Shown piece by piece: positions 24,757 to 36,992 of a stretch of 64,000 bases of DNA (within the stretch, counting starts at the first letter, position 1; the number at the start of each line of letters is the position of its first letter). The translations under genes were made by a program, and so were the position numbers. A model generated the notes under the pieces. The model did no database searches, was not told where the DNA came from, and saw only the letters and a program-made list of their open reading frames with translations. Origin of the DNA: Malurus cyaneus samueli (Eukaryota; Chordata; Aves; Passeriformes; Maluridae); NCBI GenBank assembly GCA_009741485.1, contig CM019237.1:49910050-49974049 (forward strand). Reading direction: 5' to 3'.

Positions 24757-24842
24757 TGTCTCTGGTCCTGTGCAGGGCCAGGAGTTGGACTTTATGATTC
24801 CTGTGGGTCCCTTCCAACTCAGGATATTCCATGATTCTGTGA
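24757..24842 (+). mobile_element. CR1 LINE 3' terminal fragment
   Basis: AGGAGTTGGACTTTATGATTC and GGGTCCCTTCCAACTCAGG, with the octamer tail ATTCCATGATTCTGTGAG. It is about 85 bases and belongs to the GGACTTGATGATCC-type 3' end rather than the GATGATCTTTAAGG type. Confidence 0.82.
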
Positions 24843-25439
24843 GATGACATTTGATTAGTTGTGACTGTTAAATTTTGCCTTTAAGTGTAGCCAGCAGAGA
24901 AACCTTCCAAAAAAGTGCTTCTGCTTTTTTTTCTGTGGCTATGAAACGTGTTTGAAAGAGAGTGGAAACCACTGAATTAGCTGGGACTGCTGGCCCTCAG
25001 GCAGTGTGCTCCTGGATGTATCAAATTTAGTAATGTGTATTTAATAGTATGTCGCTAAGAGGATGTCAAGTTGGCTTTTCCTTCATAAATCACACATCTC
25101 TCTGCATGACCCAACTGGATTGTTCCAATTTTGTTTCAATAATATTTCATGGACTAGGCCAAGTTAACAGGCTAATTTTCATGCAGTTCATGCCTGAAAG
25201 TACAGCTTTGCCTGATATTTCTATGTCTCATTCAGCAGCTCCTGGATTCTTTCCAAGATGGCAAAAGTGGGGTTACTATTCAATTCTTATCTGTGTTTCT
25301 GCTAAAAAAAAAAAAAAAATCAGCATGGATTTGCTGTCTATAGAGTACCTGACCATCCCTCCTGGAGCAAGATGCTGGAGAAGTGTTCCACCTCATTATT
25401 CAAGGATTAATTTTAGCCTTAAAAACTAACTTTCAGCTG

Positions 25440-25580
25440 GGAAAACTCACTCCTAATGTCCAATCTAAACCTCCCCTCTGTCAGTGTGAAGTCATTCCTC
25501 CTTATCCTGCCACTCCAGGCTTTTGTCAATGGTCTCTCTCCTCTTTCCTGTAGGCTATTTCAGGCACTGGAAGGCTGCAT
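25440..25580 (-). mobile_element. CR1 LINE internal 3'-UTR fragment
   Basis: CTCCTAATGTCCAATCTAAACC, CTGTCAGTGTGAAGTC, CCTTATCCTGCCACTCC and TTTCAGGCACTGGAAGGC. It is reversed and lacks both the terminal tail and the 5' part. Confidence 0.85.
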
Positions 25581-27204
25581 GTTGTGTGGATGTTGAGGGC
25601 TGCAAAAGGACAGTGGAGAGACCCAGATATGTAATTTTACAGGCACAGCCTTGAGCCATGGTTTCCCCACCATGACATGATAGCTACTGAATGCAACAGC
25701 CCTGCAGGGTCCTGACACTGGAAAATTGGAGCTGACCCTCACTGTTGGGTCTAGCACGCCAAGGCTCACACAGCCACATTTTTCACTCCCCCCTTCCCCT
25801 AGAAACCAGGGTTTCCCAATTGTCTGAGCAGCACATTGCACAGTTTTGCCCTTAGTTCCCTGCAGGGACTGGTGTTAATCTGGTGGTTCTCATCGTCTCT
25901 GCTAGTGCCTGTCCTCTGCCTTAAGGATAAGCTTGATCAACATTTCAGGAATTGCTTATGTGGTACAAGTTATTCCAGCAGATTCTAACACGAAAGAGGA
26001 ACCACTGATAACAGCACGAGGCCGGTGGGAGGTGTCGCTTGGAAAACATCCAGGAGCAGAGCAGCAGACCCAGGGAGGAGAAGGCTGCAAGCAGCCCTGA
26101 GAGCAGAGTCAGAGGCAATCTGTGTGTGGCAGCATTGTGCATCTCCACAGGAACCGTGTGATGGGGTCAGTGAGAGACATCTGAGACACAGCAGAACAGT
26201 GATGAGAGCACAGGGTCTGGGCTGGCCTTCCTTCACTGCCTCATCTCACCATCATGGTCACATCCTCAAGCCTACCAGCAACATCTTTCCCCCAAAACCA
26301 CCATGATTGCCACCATCTCTGTCCACCAGCACTCCCCTGGATTTCAGCAAGACTGCTGAAAGGAGAGAGAAAACCACCAGAAAGGATTGTCCTTGGTGCT
26401 CTGCGGGTGCAGTTTATCCTGTGTCTAAGCACAGCCAACTTGCATTCTCAGCAATCCATAGTTCAGCTGGGGCCAAACCCCCTCTCCGTGTCTGCTGGGC
26501 TGAAGCTCACCTGTAGCTCAGGATCAGATGGAAGTGTGGGGGTGGTGACATGCTTGGAAGCACTTCCAGTTGCACACATACACACATCTGAAAGAAATTT
26601 CACAGAGGAGCCACCTGCAGCAGAGCAGTCTCTGCAAATGCCACCTCCCTGCCATCATGGAGCGCATTCAAAGCACAGGGGTTTCCACAGGTCAGGGACA
26701 CAGCAGCAAAAACAAGGCAAAGATAATCTGCTGGGTATTAGTGGAAGGATATGTGTAATAAAAGGTCAGCTAGTTCAGGAGAAGCCCCTTTGATGTTTCA
26801 GATCTGCCTGACATCTGAGAAGTCTGCTGCCTTCCAAAGCCGGCAGCAGGAGCTACTGTTTTTCTCAGGCTCTTTTCTCCACGCCTGTGGCAAGCAAAGC
26901 AAGCACATACTCAGCACTGCCTGGCTTGGAAACACTGCTTTTTTGGGGCAAGGCACTCCAAACCCTTACAGGATTCATGCTAGGGAGACATGTTTTAAAC
27001 AGAAAAGGTCCAGAATTCATTTTCGTTCCTGTTCCCATATTGCCCAAGCACTATGCCCCCTAGGTTCTGCCTAGGGCTGCCATCCAAGAACACAGATTCA
27101 AAATAAGCTACTACTGCCCTCCCAAGTTCTTCCACCCAACAGCAACAACCACATCCCCAGCCTTGCTAAGGGGGTGAAATGCCTGAGGGCTTTTTCTGGG
27201 GGGC

Positions 27205-27474
27205 TGCACGTGGCTTCACATTGACAGAGAGCAGGTTCAGATTGGATATTGGAAAGAAATTCTTCCCTGTGAGGGTGCTGAGGCCCTGGCACAGGTTGCC
27301 CAGAGACACTGTGGCTGCCCCATTCCTGGAAGTGTCCCAGGCCAGGCTGGATGGGGCTCTGAGCAACCTGGGATAGTGGAAGGTGTCCCTGCCCATGGCA
27401 GAGGTTGGAATGAGATGATCTTCAAGGTCCCTTCCAACCCAAACCGTTCTAGGTTTCCATTATGATTCTGTGTG
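27205..27474 (+). mobile_element. CR1 LINE 3' fragment
   Basis: GGCTTCACATTGACAGAGAG, GAAAGAAATTCTTCCCTGTG, GCCCTGGCACAGGTTGCCC, CTCTGAGCAACCTGGGATAG and AAGGTCCCTTCCAACCC, ending ATTATGATTCTGTG. It is well preserved and about 270 bases. Confidence 0.93.
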
Positions 27475-28049
27475 GATCACAACTGAGAAACAAAGGGTGC
27501 CAGCCAGCTCAGGGAGCTCTATGCTTTAGATGGCAGAGCAGGAGCAAAACCTTTACAGTCCTGCTTTTTGGCAAAATCCAGCTTCAAGAAGTGAGGGCTG
27601 CAGCTAAGCCAGCAGCCTGAAACCCAACCTGCATTTATTCCATGAGCATGTTTTCCTGTGCTCGGACTGGGGATGGCACGAGGAGCGCAGATCGGGTTGC
27701 ACAGTTAATCCTTCATTAGAAAGGTACTTTTGGGATTCTCATCTGGTGGGAGGGATGGAGATAGACACATGAAACCCTGACATTTTGTCTGCACAGAAGC
27801 AGAGACAGGGACTTCCCCAAAGAGGAAATGCTGCTGTATACTGCCAAAAGAGGGCTTTGCTGTGCTCAGGTTTCCCTGACTTAGATCTGTTTGGGGATAC
27901 AGAGAGGGAGCTGCTGCTGCTACAAAATCTCTCCTACCCACAGAGCTCTTGGTAACATTTTCCTCCTGGCTCCCAAGCTCCTCTGTCTGCAGACAGAACA
28001 AAAGAATATTTCCACTGCATTTACAACACAAATGCATCCTCACTCAGCC

Positions 28050-28400
28050 AGCTGCATCAATCCCGAGCCTTTTGTAAAGGAACTCCTGTTTGAGGAGCCC
28101 CACTTTGAGCTCCAGTGCCTCTCTCCTGCGGGCAGAGCGCTCCAGTGCTTTGCCTCAGCTCAGGTCACTCCGTGCGCAGCAGCAGCATCTGCAAAGTCAT
28201 CGAGACTTGGCTGCAGTGCGCTGTGCCGAGCCCAGCACAGCTCCGCGGGCACTGCGCATTCCTGCCGCCAGGAAAAGGCTCCGGGAGCCCGGGCAGCCGC
28301 GCCGTGACCTTTCAGAGTCCGGGCAGAAGCGAGGGGAGAGCAGCCAGGCTCTCTCTTGGAGTGGGGCGCAGTGTGGCACCTGCCACAGTGGCACATTTAA
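28050..28400. promoter_or_regulatory. Orphan CpG-rich patch, possible promoter or CpG island
   Basis: CpG density rises sharply here (for example TGCGGGCAGAGCGC, GTGCGCTGTGCCG, GGGCAGCCGCGCCGTGACC) compared with the flanks. No coding exon with splice signals can be attached on either strand. It could be a promoter for a non-coding RNA or distant gene, or an unmethylated regulatory island. The role is inferred from composition only. Confidence 0.4.
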
Positions 28401-28804
28401 ATTCCCCACTTGCTCTGCCCTCTCTTCCTCCCCGTCTCTGGTGGAGGACAGGGGAGGTTACTGGATCACCTGGTCATTTCCAGCCATCGTCATGCCCCTG
28501 ACGACTGCGGTGCAATTATAGGAAGTGCACTTGGCCCAGCTCCAGAAGCCAAGGACTCAGATTTGGTATGCAATCATTTCTGTTGCCCACGACTCAGGAA
28601 CTCCAGCCCCTGCAACAGGAGCAAACAACTCCAGGTTCTTCAGATTACCAAACCAGTTCTTTAGAGATGGTTGTTCCTTAGGTTTTAAGAAATGGCTTCA
28701 CCTTACAGGATATTTCAGGGAGACACATCAGGGCAGAGACACATCACTATAAAATAATGAGCACACAATCCTGAAAAGTGAGCTGCAGTAGCATTTCATA
28801 CAAC

Positions 28805-28834
28805 AAAAAAAAAAAAAAAAAAAAAAACAAAAAA
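28805..28834. repeat. Poly-A tract
   Basis: An A-run of more than 20 bases, followed by ACAAAAAAG and a purine-rich AGGAGGAGGAGAAG stretch. I see no retrocopy body next to it. Confidence 0.9.
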
Positions 28835-28849
28835 GGGAGGAGGAGGAGA

Positions 28850-31499
28850 AGAAAAAAAACACTGATCACATTTGGATGTACCCACAGTGTCACTATTGCA
28901 CTGGCAATTATTCCAAGCCCGTACATCTTTTAAAAAGCATAAAGAGGATAGTTTCTTTAATCCCACACCTCTTCTAATCAAAACCAGGGATGTCTGTGCA
29001 GCTGTGTGAAGCCATTTCACACACCTGTAACCCCCATCTCTTGTGTCTATAATGCTCTCATGCTTACGTAAGAGAGAGGGATGAAAACCTCTGCAGTGAC
29101 AGCTGCAAGAGAAGAGATTACTTTTCCCCCCTTTTCCAACACAGAGGAATCTGTGTTGGAATCTGCTAGACCAGGCACAGCTTTCACTTGAGAAATGCTG
29201 CTCTTACAGGCACCGGTCAGGTCCAAGCTGATTCCTCACTCTGAGAAGGAGACGGCTCCACATTGGTGAGCTGCATGCTCCCCACAGCTGGCAAAGGAAC
29301 GAGGAGCTCAGGGGGTCTGTGACAGCGTTTGACAAAAGAGCTGGAGAAAGCCACCCCTGCTGTGAGCACAGACATCATTCCTGCTGCAGGAAATGGAACA
29401 CTAGGGCAGGCTTTCTAGGGACACAAGGATTAGCTGGGACAGATAAAAACGGCAGCAACAGAAAATGAAATACAAGGCATTCCTTGCAAATTTAATTCTC
29501 CTCTTAGTGATGCATGTCCTTGTCATTTGTGAGGCTGGCACTGTCACCAAGGTCAACGCAAATGTGCTGTCAGCTGCAGGAAATTGGTGGGGAACTGAGC
29601 ATTTCTGAGTGTCCCCGGGATTTCTGATGGCCTCTGCAAAATTGCACTGGGCTTCATTCTCTTGTCACAAGTCCCACTTGCACTGCTAAATCAATTTTTT
29701 CCATTTAGGGTAGAGAAGACATCTCCATTAATCTGATCTGCCCCAACTCCCATCCAAAAAGAAGCTTTCCCCATATTGTGCTAAGACAGAGGGTTTGCTG
29801 AAATTTCAGAAGGGATAAGAACATCACTCCACCAGTTCTCCTCTCCTAAAAGCACCCCAGCAGTCAAGATTGTTTGGCTTTCTTCCCTAAATGGCAGAGC
29901 TGGTCCAGCCAGAGCAGTACCCACTCTCCATCAAAGGTGTTCCAAAAGCTGTGCAGGCAGCTGTGGAACAAAAAAAAAAAAGGTGCCAGAAGAGAACACT
30001 GGTAAAATATCACTTGTGAGAGCAGTGAATTCTCTGAAACGTAAGAACATTGCTCTTGCATTGTCTGCCAGCACCATGGCACTGCAGAGATCTCCTCTCT
30101 GTAGGCACTCTTCAGAATGGGTGGGCTCCACCATCTGTCTCCTGAGCTGCAGAGAGCACAACAACTCCCAGTGCACATGCTCTGGCATGCAGCAGCAGCG
30201 AGTGATGGCCCCAGCCCTGGCTCTGAGTGGGCAGATGCCAGCAAATAGGATTTATCAATTCATCACTCTTTGCTTTCAGCTTTGCCTTGGTACAACTGCA
30301 TCAATTCCACCGAGCTGAACTGGAGTAATGCCTCGGGGAACCTGCTGCTCCTTCCCCCGCCCACACACACCCACAGCCCACTCCAACCACAGCTTTTACC
30401 CAGTGCACAGGTGGCTTTGGGAAGCAAATTCTTCTAAGAAGGAAGCACTGGCAGAGGAGACAGCTTGAGGAAAGTTTCTTTCCCAATGAAGCCACCCATG
30501 AAATGTACCGGGCAGCCAGAGCATCAAAGACCAGTGATAACACTCAGTACCTAGAGAGGGATTTTTGTTCCCAGAACCCATTTGATCTCACAGCAGAGGG
30601 CAGGAAGGGTTGCTTGTAGCTACTGAATGGACCAAACAGCAGGATCCATGTTACCTGTCTCCCAGACAGGCTGTTCCATTGCCTTACAGACACTGATTAT
30701 TTCTGAAAACCAACATTCAGCCAGGTTAAAGGAGATGAGACTTGGCCACCAGGTCATCTCCTCTCCATCAAACTCATCCCAATGTAATGTGAGTGGATGA
30801 TGTCAAAGATGTCACATCTACCAAAGCTGCTGTCTTCCCTCTTAGCAACCCTGACAGTTGCCAGGAGACGATGCTTTGCTGTTACTACGGTGACACGGGG
30901 GCCCAAAGCCACACAACATCCACCTGCAAGGGAAGGGGACACGTGCTCACCCCCACTGTCCCATCACTTCACAGGTGAGGAAAGTCTCCGCTCAAGCCAC
31001 AGAAATTCTGACAGCATAAATCAGGAACAGTGCTCCTGCACCTCTGATGTAAAAAGGGCTTGGACCAGCTGCCCAGGTTACCAATAGGTTTGGTGTTCAC
31101 TGCTTCCTGCCAGCACCCAGGAGGTGTTGCTGTGGAGTGACATGAATGCCAAGGAAAGGTCTCAAAGGTGGCAGCAATAGATCAACTGATCCAGAAACAC
31201 CATCACAAAAAAACACCCCATGAAAAAGGGAAGAAAAGCCCCATTCTTGGTGTCACTGGATGACACCACAGCCTGTTCTAGAAGGAGCAGTAACAGGGAG
31301 AGTACAAAGCCTTTTTTTTCTTTTTTGTTGTTTACTTGGCACTTTTCAGATCTCAAACAGTGCCACATAAACCATCAGGCCTGTGTGAGTACCAGCTCCT
31401 TCTGAGGGATCCACTCAGGGTGTGGAAGGTGGTGAGGGCTACAGTGAAGGGTCTGCAGGTGAAGCCGCACAGGAATGGCTGAGGGCTCTTGTTCTGTTC
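28850..31499. other. Intergenic, no gene seen
   Basis: No recognisable repeat, exon or RNA gene. Several 60-126 codon frames are open, but none resembles a known family. Confidence 0.45.
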
Positions 31500-31864
31500 A
31501 GCTGGAGGAGACTGAGGTCAGATCTGCTGCCAGCAGTTCTGCAGCTTCCTCACGAGGGGAAGAGGAGGGGCAGGCACTGATCTCTGCTCTCTGTGACCAG
31601 GTACAGGACCCCGGGAATGGCTGGAGCTGTGCCAGGGGAGGGTCAGGCTGGACATCAGGAAAAGGTTCTTTTCCCAGAAGGTGCTCAGGCACTGAACAGG
31701 CTCCCCAGGGAATGGGCACAGTCCCAAAGCTATCAGAGCTCCAGGAGTGTTTGGACAACGTTCTCAGAGATGCACAGTGTTGGGGTGTCCTGTTCAGTGC
31801 CAGGAGGTGGGCTGGGTGATCCTTGCAAGTCCTTTCCAACTCAGTGGACTCAATGATTCTATGA
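31500..31864 (+). mobile_element. CR1 LINE 3' fragment, subfamily shared with the 16.3 kb copy
   Basis: Sense orientation: CTGCAGCTTCCTCACGAGG, GGACATCAGGAAAAGG, GGAGTGTTTGGACAACG, TGGGTGATCCTTGCAAG, ending CAATGATTCTATGA. It is the inverted partner of 16332-16680, about 15 kb away. Confidence 0.92.
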
Positions 31865-34676
31865 CTGAAAGAACCAAGACCCCACACAGCAGAGACAGAC
31901 ACAGCCTGCTGTAGGGTCATATCAGGGATTGTTTACTCAGGAGCTCTGTTCTCCCTCTGAGCCACTACCTCAGCATAGAAAATGACAGGATTCCAGCCCC
32001 TTGCAAAGATGGGAAAGAGGTTTCCTGCACCTCCTCCAGTCTGTTCCTGACCCCTGATACTGCACATCCATGGCTTTATGCAGAACAGGTACAGGATTCC
32101 AGCTCTGACTTTGCCAATGTGTTAACTCTGCCTTTTCCTGCCTCGGGAGAAACCAAGTGTCAGCCCAGACAGAGCCTTTTGGAAGAATGAACTACCAGTG
32201 TCTGCTAAATGGGAACCTGACACCGACACAGATTTGCGTCCCCTCTTAATAGAAGCTGGGTTCCTTTCCTTGCCACAGAGGAAGAAAAATGGCCTGAGAT
32301 TTAAATCTCCTGGCCTAAAACTGCTTGAGCGTGCCTCGCACTCCAAAGGCAAAGTAGGTGGAATTGAAGATGGATGGGAAGACTGACGTATTCCCTCTCC
32401 CCCATCCCAGCCCGTGTGGAGGGGAGCCAAGAGGAATGGGTGTTCCAGATGAATGGGTGGTGCAAAGTCCTTCCCTCCTGCAGAGGGAACAGCAGGCAAT
32501 GTTTTGCTTTCACTCCATGCAAAACAGCACAGCTCCTCACCACATCCCACCCAGTGGGTGAGGGCAGAAGCTACCAAAGACTTCAGAGCTGCCACTTTTC
32601 CACACATCACAGCCAAAAGGATTAAATCAGTAAGGGCAGATATGAAGCTCTGATCATCTTTTTCCAAGAGTACAGATTACTGCAATATGAGCCATGGGAG
32701 AAAAAAAATGAAAAAAAAAAAGAAAAAACCATGAAAACCAGCTGACAGCAAACCAAGCCAAAACGTTTTTCTCACAATGGGTAATGACAGAAAAAAAAAA
32801 TTGCTTTTCTTTTTTTGACCAGTTTCAGAAGCTGATTAGAAATGCTTTGCTCCAAACCCTTAACAGACAAGAGAGGCAAAGGATTTTGTGAAAATGGTAA
32901 GCACAAAGGAGCCGTTTGATCTCCTGGTGTCTTCCCCTTGTGTTCCACAGACTTCAATTTCATCCATTCACTTCTTCATTAAATACAATAAGAGATATTG
33001 AGCTAAAGCTTCTCCTTCCTGAAAGCCATCCAGATTTGAAAACATCAGGAGGTGGTGATGCTTCCCTTGATCATTTCCTCCAGGGAATAACCATGAGATT
33101 CACAAGAGGCACTCATTTTCTGTTCTTTTGCACACCACTAACAAACACTAGATCACCTGAAGGACACAGACATGCACTCAAACCATCCAGTACATTCTAT
33201 CAAAATTCTTAGCACATTTCAGAAACAGCCATCATTGGAGCCATTTATTATTTATCCAGCTCTGGAAGGTTATCAGCTCCCAGCTGAGATCATCAGAGAC
33301 ACTCTTCCTCCATCCTATCTGATTGGAGAGCAATGGAAATCCTGTCTGGGCTTTCTGACTGTGGGAATCGTGCCAGTTGACCTCCCTTGGTGCTTCCAAC
33401 AACCCTGTTTATGTAACCACACAGCCATCCCCTGCCTTGGGGCAGTTGGCCAGGAAGCTGATGGGTAGTCTGGAATTACAGTAAATTTAGATATGAGGTA
33501 TGGCTTCTGTTAGGAACTGGGAGTGTCTTCTTATGGCTGACACAAGCAGGCCTGCATGCAAGGTTTACAAAGCACAACACTGCAGGTCATCAGAGAAATC
33601 AAAGGCTGAGACTTTCATGAGAGACTAGGAACAAACATCCAGCTTAAACTCAATGAGAAAGAATTTGCTGGTTCTCCTTGATGAGTCCCAACCCAAACAG
33701 ACAAACCCAAAATTACCTGGAAGCTTCGAATCCCAAACAGGGAGCAATGGAACTGGCATTTAGATGATGATTTGAGCTTTTTCTGATACTTAAGACAGGC
33801 TCAGCAAGGAAAAGATTCTCTTAGAAAAATTCTTGAACAGATTCCCTGTGATTCACTGTGTTCCTTGCTCCATCTGTTTCTCTTAATATCCAATGTAGCT
33901 ACACATTAACCTCACATTTTAAGAATGAATTATGAAGGCTGTAGCCAGCTTTATAGTCTGCAGTGAAAAGGCTCCATAAGGCTAAGCTAAAAGAAGTTAA
34001 CACCTCTAAGTGGTATCTTTCAGTGTAAACCTGTCAAATCTTCCCAGCAGTGCAACCCTGGAACACTAACCTGCTTTAATATGCAAGGAGCTGTGGCAAC
34101 TGCTTCTCCTGGGTTACCCTTTTTTTTTTTTTTTTTTTTAACTTTTTTTTATTTTCCCCAACACTTATTTTCTATTTTTGAGCTAAATATCAAGCCAGGG
34201 TCCCTCAGCTACTGGGAGGTTTTGTGGATGCAGTGGTCCCCCTTTCCTAGTTTGAGCTGTCCAGTGCAAGCCAGGCTTGACACAAACTGTAGGGAAGAAG
34301 AGGAGCTGCTGAGGTGCTTTGCAACCCAGCACATCCCTCAGGAGAGGTTTTAGCAAGGGCAGACACTGAAGGAGGCATTTTGCAATGTCCCACTCTGCTA
34401 TGTGAGAGGGAAATGCTTCCAGCACAGCCTGCCCACCCTGTCTCCTCCAGCCTTCTTCTTTATCTCACACAAGTCCAGAAGTCCCCCTGAACTTCCAGCT
34501 AGTATGGGAGGGAATTCTGTGTCCTTCAGGAATTTGCCCACAGGAAAAAAAGAACTCAAAAATCTCATTTTGGGTAGTTAAATCAAGAATAGGGCTCAGG
34601 CTTCTTTTTCTGAGGAAATCTCCTGTCTACAATATTGGATGTTTCTCACCAACCGAAGGTAATGGAGCACAGTGAA
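31865..34676. other. Intergenic, no gene seen; poly-T tract
   Basis: It contains a T-run at 34120-34139 and A-rich tracts around 32701-32726 and 32790-32815. A 181-codon minus-strand frame at 32667-32122 matches nothing I know. Confidence 0.45.
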
Positions 34677-34728
34677 AAATCATACAGGGAAATCACACAG
34701 GGAAATCATATAGAGAAATCATATAGGG
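34677..34728. repeat. 13-base tandem repeat, 4 copies
   Basis: Units AAATCATACAGGG, AAATCACACAGGG, AAATCATATAGAG and AAATCATATAGGG. It ends about 25 bases before a CR1 insertion. Confidence 0.88.
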
Positions 34729-34754
34729 ATCTTCATGGATTGGTAGTGAGGTGT

Positions 34755-35057
34755 TATATGGCCTTCAAGAAAGATGGAGAGGGACCAATGACAAGGGCCA
34801 GGAGTGACAGGACAAGAGGCAAAGGCTTCACACAGACAGAAAGCAGGTTTAGGTGGGATAGTGGGAAGAAATTCTTCCCTGGGAGGGTGGTGAGGCCCTG
34901 GCACAGGTTGCCCAGAGAAGCTGTGGCTGCTTCACAGCAGAAGTGTTCCAGGCCAGGCTGGATGGGGCTCTGAGCAACCTGGGATAGTGGAAGGTGTCCC
35001 TGCCCATGGCAGAGGTTGGAACAAGATTATTTTTAAATTCCATTCTATGAGTCTATG
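34755..35057 (+). mobile_element. CR1 LINE 3' fragment
   Basis: CAAGAAAGATGGAGAGGGACC, GACAAGGGCCAGGAGTGAC, GAAGAAATTCTTCCCTGGG, CTCTGAGCAACCTGGGATAG, ending CCATTCTATGAGTCTATGG. It is about 300 bases and well preserved. Confidence 0.93.
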
Positions 35058-35759
35058 GCCAAATTATGCTCTCCCTTATCTATCTTCAGATTAGATTTGG
35101 AATAAACTGAATTTCATTAAGCAAAGTTCCAGCTGTTTGTTAGCAAGCAAAACGTAAGTGTGCCATTGGATCTGCCACACAGACTCCCTCCAGGCAAGTT
35201 CTTATTCTCATTGATAATTGTGGTGCAGTTAATCACAATGAGATCCATCTCTCTGAACTTCAGGCATTTGATGTGGCCAATTAGGCTTCCAGAGGCAATG
35301 AACACAACCAGAGACTTCCAGGGCGTATCTCATCTCCATCCCAGTGTGGACAGCTCCTTACATCAGTCAAGTCCTTCTCCTTGTTTCTGGATATCATGGG
35401 AGTTTTCTTGCCCAGAATTACTTCTAAGTCTTTGCTGTCAATGTCTACAGATAAATGAAATAAATCCTGTTTCAGTTGCCTCTGAGACTGTAAAAAAGTG
35501 GTCCACCCAGCTTTGCATCCATGAAACTGTAATTAAATAGTTAATGTAACATGGGCTGATATCCCTGGCTCTTTGGAGCTTTAGGAGTTTAATGTTCTAC
35601 CCAGAGTATTTCATATCTTCCTTGTCTAATGCCCATGTTCAGAAAAAATTCACATTGCCAGGATCAACCACTTCATAACGATTTGTGTAGGAGAAATTAT
35701 TTCTACATATTTGGTTTGGGTTAATGTCACTATTAGGCTGCTATTCCTTTATCCCAACT

Positions 35760-36010
35760 CTTGACACACAATGCAATTATTATTGTTTCGGCAGCATCTT
35801 CCGTGAAACTTGAACCAACAAAGTACCCAGAGCCTTGAGCAGAGCCTGCTATCTGCCTGCCATCAGGTCACAGCTGCTGGATATTGATTATCAGCTAATT
35901 AGCCAATTGAAATACTCCCAGTTTTATTGTCTTGTTAAGGAGTTTATCATAAGATCTGTCAGACAATCCAAAAAGACTTCATTAGCATAGCACTAATAAT
36001 TGAAGGCTTC
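35760..36010. promoter_or_regulatory. Candidate conserved non-coding element (enhancer-like)
   Basis: Repeat-free, AT-rich, non-coding sequence with clustered homeodomain-type cores (GCTAATTAGCC, ACTAATAATTGAAGG), an E-box (ACAGCTGCTGG) and GATTATCAG/TTATCATAAG sites. Such clustering is common in vertebrate enhancers. I infer this from pattern only, without any alignment. Confidence 0.3.
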
Positions 36011-36951
36011 AGATGAGTAATAAAATACAAGACATAAATTTCTTATCACTCTTTCTTCCTACTTCCCTCCTGGCGTGACAAAGCACAGTAGATGATGCCT
36101 CACAAATCTGTTTCCCTTCTTCGCCCCAGAGACTCTATCTGCTCGTACCTAATTTTGATAAGGAAAACATTGCTCAAAATAAGAGTAGAAATCAGAAGAG
36201 ACAGCCTGGTCTACTCTGGAAGTCAATCCAAACCAGTCTTTCCATAGTGTTGGAATGTATCAGTCAGAAAGATCAACCTCCTTGCAGAACTCTTGTGCAA
36301 GTACAGCTGCTTTGTTCCTACCTCATCCCCAGGAAGGGATGCTCTTACATCAAGCCCATTCAAGAATTTCAAATTAAGTTTGAACCCTTCAGGTTTGGGG
36401 ATGGTCACCTTCCAGGGCTCATAAAACCATTTCACTCATTTGAGTCAGCATTCCATACAAACACCACTCTGGTTTAGCTTTGTGAGATAATCACAGCCAG
36501 GTGTGACTCAGTTTGCGTTATAAATGAACAAACTTGAATCTGCCCACTCACAGCACAGCAGGGCACAAACTCTGCATGAGAACCACCAAGAAATCTTTGC
36601 AGGTTTCCCCTTTGATTTCCTTGAACATAAGAGGATAAAATGAGCAATGCACTTGGAGCAACCTTGAGCTAGAAGGGTTGAAAAAATTTCCAGAGCTCTC
36701 AGGGTACCAGTGAAGCAGCAGCAAGCTCTGATTCTCTAGAGTGAGACAAAAATCACATGACAAGCTGCTCTGCACAGTGAGACAAAGGCATAAAGACTTA
36801 TCACTGAAAAGGTGACGCCAGATGGAAAGTACTATGCTAATATAAGTCAGACAGTGCAGATTGGATTCTCTCGCTTGGATTACAACTAGTTTTTTAATTA
36901 CTACAGCCAAATGCACTACAAGATATAGGTGTGTCCATTTAAAAAAAAAAC

Positions 36952-36953
<2 letters not shown>

Positions 36954-36992
<39 letters not shown>
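36954..36992. repeat. (TA)n microsatellite
   Basis: About 19 TA units with one TTA break near the right end, preceded by an A-run. Confidence 0.95.

Noticed and set aside
28805..28834. Poly-A tail of a processed pseudogene
   Set aside because: No gene-like body adjoins the tract on either side and no target duplication was seen.
31498..31920. 140-codon minus-strand frame shared with the 16.4 kb region
   Set aside because: The resemblance between the two peptides is due to the shared CR1 subfamily, not a gene family.
32122..32667. 181-codon minus-strand open frame
   Set aside because: No recognisable domain. An overlapping plus-strand frame is equally open, which points to a stop-poor stretch rather than coding.
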